Assembly: GCA_900550825.1 (NCBI GenBank) | Contig: URTZ01000094.1 | Location: 1 to 7,801, forward strand | Length of the DNA: 7,801 nucleotides | Direction of reading: 5' to 3' | From: an uncultured Collinsella sp. | GTDB taxonomy: Bacteria > Actinomycetota > Coriobacteriia > Coriobacteriales > Coriobacteriaceae | In this document: in pieces, positions 6,619 through 7,801 of the stretch | Position numbering within the stretch: the stretch's first letter is position 1 | Layout of the letters: each line of letters begins with the position of its first letter | Program-made: the position numbers and the translations under genes | The notes under the pieces: model-generated | Databases searched by the model: none | The model's input: only the letters and a program-made list of their open reading frames with translations | Told to the model about the DNA's origin: nothing

Positions 6619-6988
6619 TACCAATCAAGATAAGACCGCTCGTACGCCGCGCCTGACGATTGACCAGAGCGCCACGCCGGCGAGCGAACCTGTTGATTCC
6701 AAAGCAGAGGCAACCGAGTTGCAAGATGCGGCAGCCGCGGATTTTAACGAGGCTATGGGTCTCATCAAGGGTACGGGCGCTGCCATCTGGAGCTATGCTG
6801 TGCGTCATCCCAACACCACGCTCGGTGCCGTCGCTGGCTTTATCCTCGCCGTGTTGGTGCTCACGTTGGGCCTGTGGGACACGCTCGTCATTGCATTCTT
6901 CGTGCTGATCGGCGCTGTGATCGGCCAGATTCGCGACGGCGAGAACGGGATCGTCAACTTCTTCGGCCGTCTGTTTAGTGGCCGCTAA
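6611..6988 (+). CDS. DUF2273-like small membrane protein of the Asp23 operon
   Basis: Translation from the GTG at 6611 gives 125 residues. GGAGG (6600-6604) sits six bases before it, inside the end of the amaP-like gene, and the start overlaps that gene's TGA. Residues 1-60 are hydrophilic and rich in Ala, Thr, Glu and Asp. Two closely spaced membrane segments follow at about 71-89 and 91-107, then an IRDGENGIVNFFGRLFSGR tail that matches the end of DUF2273 proteins, which usually are only about 60-80 residues. DUF2273 members are partners of AmaP and Asp23 in envelope-stress loci. The exact function is unknown; membrane association with the operon's other products is inferred. The extended N-terminus is unusual for the family. 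Confidence 0.75.
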   Translation: MSDTNQDKTARTPRLTIDQSATPASEPVDSKAEATELQDAAAADFNEAMGLIKGTGAAIWSYAVRHPNTTLGAVAGFILAVLVLTLGLWDTLVIAFFVLIGAVIGQIRDGENGIVNFFGRLFSGR

Positions 6989-7021
6989 TATGTATTCGAC
7001 TGTCGCATCCGCGGCAGGCAT

Positions 7022-7028
7022 AAGGAGG
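7022..7028 (+). promoter_or_regulatory. Near-perfect ribosome binding site of the asp23-like gene
   Basis: AAGGAGG ends four bases before the ATG at 7033, by far the strongest Shine-Dalgarno of the operon. It follows a small hairpin (TGTCGC 7001-7006 with GCGGCA 7011-7016). Both fit a need for more Asp23-like protein than membrane anchors. Confidence 0.7.
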
Positions 7029-7032
7029 AACC

Positions 7033-7551
7033 ATGGCTTTTAACACGAAGGTCGATGTGGCCGATACCGAGCTCGAGGCGAATGAGGCCGTCGCCGATGC
7101 CGGGGACGTGACGCTCGAGGACGAGGCGCTCGTCGAGGCCGAGCCCGCCGATGATGCGGACGAGGATGATGAGGAAACAGACGAGTCCGAGGACTCGCTG
7201 ACCTATTCCAACGGTGTGATCGAGAAGATCGTTGCCATGGCCACCCGCGAGGTTCCGCACGTTCTGGGCATGAAGGGTAACCTCATGCACTTTGTGCAGG
7301 AGCAGTTTGGTGCCGAGAATCTGACCAAGGGCGTGACGGTCGAGGTCACTGATGACAATCGCGTGGTCGTCAACATCTCCGTCATTATCGAGTACGGCGC
7401 CTATGCGCCCGCGATCTTCGACGATGTCAAGGCGCGTGTCACCGAGCGCCTTGCCGCGATGACCGGCCTTGAGGTGGCGGGCGTCAACCTGCGCATCGAG
7501 GATGTCATCACCCCCGAGGAGTACGAGCACCGCACCAGCCAGCACGAGTAA
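7033..7551 (+). CDS. Asp23/Gls24-family envelope stress protein with acidic N-terminal extension
   Basis: A 172-residue protein. The Asp23 domain spans about 57-163: SNGVIEKIVAMATREVPHV, VTVEVTDDNRVVVNISVIIEYGAYAP and FDDVKARVTERLAAMTGLEVAGVNLRIEDV, the classic alternating strands and amphipathic helix. Family members are abundant cytoplasmic proteins tethered to the membrane by AmaP and linked to alkaline and cell-envelope stress. Residues 11-54 form a disordered-looking tail with 23 Asp/Glu and no Lys or Arg. Typical Asp23 proteins also have variable N-termini, but this one is notably acidic. The usual EVPGV turn reads EVPHVLGM. It is the last gene of the three-gene operon; its TAA stop overlaps a palindromic repeat and an intrinsic terminator follows. 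Confidence 0.9.
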   Translation: MAFNTKVDVADTELEANEAVADAGDVTLEDEALVEAEPADDADEDDEETDESEDSLTYSNGVIEKIVAMATREVPHVLGMKGNLMHFVQEQFGAENLTKGVTVEVTDDNRVVVNISVIIEYGAYAPAIFDDVKARVTERLAAMTGLEVAGVNLRIEDVITPEEYEHRTSQHE

Positions 7552-7586
7552 CCTTCCAAAAAGGGACAGGTTTGTTTTGGCAGGTT
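7550..7586 (+). repeat. Palindromic element D, abutting the asp23-like stop codon
   Basis: AACCTTCCAAAA (7550-7561) pairs with TTTTGGCAGGTT (7575-7586) with a single T-C mismatch, around a 13-nt loop holding GGGACAGG. The first arm includes two bases of the TAA stop. Together with downstream sequence to 7604 it matches the minus strand of 2677-2725 at 46 of 49 positions. TTTATC follows the stem, so it might terminate weakly, but a far better terminator lies 19 bases on. Confidence 0.85.
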
Positions 7587-7604
7587 TTATCTGCGAAAAC
7601 GTTA

Positions 7605-7650
7605 AACGGCCGACCGCGCAAGCAAAAGCGTGGCCGGCCGTTATTTGTAT
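7605..7650 (+). terminator. Intrinsic terminator of the asp23-like operon
   Basis: AACGGCCG (7605-7612) pairs with CGGCCGTT (7635-7642). After an A-C mismatch, CCGCGC (7614-7619) pairs with GCGTGG (7628-7633), including one G-T wobble. The loop is AAGCAAAA, and the stem is followed by ATTTGTAT. The long GC-rich stem and T-rich tail make this convincing. Confidence 0.82.
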
Positions 7651-7670
7651 GCCCCCCGATGTGGGCATAC
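7647..7670 (+). other. Second hairpin behind the operon terminator
   Basis: GTATGCCC (7647-7654) and GGGCATAC (7663-7670) form a perfect 8-bp stem with an 8-nt loop. It overlaps the tail of the preceding terminator and has no T tract of its own on either strand. Its role is unknown; it could be an operator-like palindrome upstream of the gene at 7760. Confidence 0.5.
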
Positions 7671-7688
7671 CGCTCGTCTAACTAGGGG

Positions 7689-7716
7689 TTGCAATCGTCG
7701 CGTTCCGCGTTACCCT
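7689..7716 (+). promoter_or_regulatory. Candidate promoter for the gene starting at 7760
   Basis: TTGCAA (7689-7694, 4 of 6) and TACCCT (7711-7716, 3 of 6) are spaced by 16 bp. A promoter is needed here because a strong terminator lies just upstream, but this match is weak. Confidence 0.35.
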
Positions 7717-7759
7717 AATGGGCGCATTGTTTCCAAATTGTTAACGAGGAGTTGCCGTA

Positions 7760-7801
7760 ATGGCCGACGAGCACGAAACAGAAAGCAAGGCATGGGCAAT
7801 T
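7760..7801 (+). CDS. Start of an unidentified gene, cut by the window end
   Basis: An ATG at 7760 with CGAGGAG (7745-7751) eight bases upstream opens a frame of 14 codons, reading MADEHETESKAWAI, to the last base. The start context is good and the gene follows a terminator and a candidate promoter, so it is probably real. The 14 residues are too few to name a family. Confidence 0.6.
   Translation, partial: MADEHETESKAWAI

Noticed and set aside
5073..6713. A long minus-strand open frame (546 codons) across yebC and the amaP-like gene
   Set aside because: It mirrors the codon structure of the plus-strand genes in high-GC DNA, crosses a terminator and intergenic DNA, shows no domain pattern, and lacks a ribosome binding site.
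7469..7681. A short plus-strand frame reading through element D and the terminator
   Set aside because: It overlaps the asp23-like gene out of frame. Its similarity to a frame on the minus strand near 2700 is explained by the shared DNA repeat, not by a shared protein.

Overview
This is a GC-rich window in which every supported gene lies on the + strand. Gene content and protein style point to a gut actinobacterium of the class Coriobacteriia, most likely Collinsella or a close relative. That assignment rests on recalled family resemblance and was not searched.

Left part (1-2617): the 3' end of a type III pantothenate kinase gene (coaX), then a dCMP deaminase (comEB-like) with its own extended -10 promoter, a small NifU C-terminal-domain protein for Fe-S cluster work, and prolipoprotein diacylglyceryl transferase (lgt). 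These are housekeeping functions: CoA synthesis, dTMP precursor supply, Fe-S biogenesis and lipoprotein maturation.

Middle (2618-5906): an intergenic region made almost wholly of two hairpin repeats, then a 727-residue multi-pass membrane protein of the DUF6020 / GT-C glycosyltransferase-like type, a third hairpin, and a YebC/PmpR-family regulator with highly biased codon use.

Right part (5907-7801): a strong terminator whose T tract contains a perfect TATAAT, then a three-gene envelope-stress operon of amaP-like, DUF2273-like and asp23-like genes. The operon ends with a fourth hairpin repeat and a second strong terminator. A further gene begins at 7760 and runs off the window.

The least expected signal is a family of short palindromic elements at 2616-2652, 2694-2732, 4936-4970 and 7550-7586. 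They share a CAGG-containing loop core while their arms differ. Three begin within one base of, or inside, the stop codon of the gene before them. Two of them (2677-2725 and 7556-7604) belong to a 49-bp repeat in opposite orientations with 46 of 49 bases identical. They look like REP-type mobile or structural elements that colonise gene 3' ends. No transposase is present in the window.
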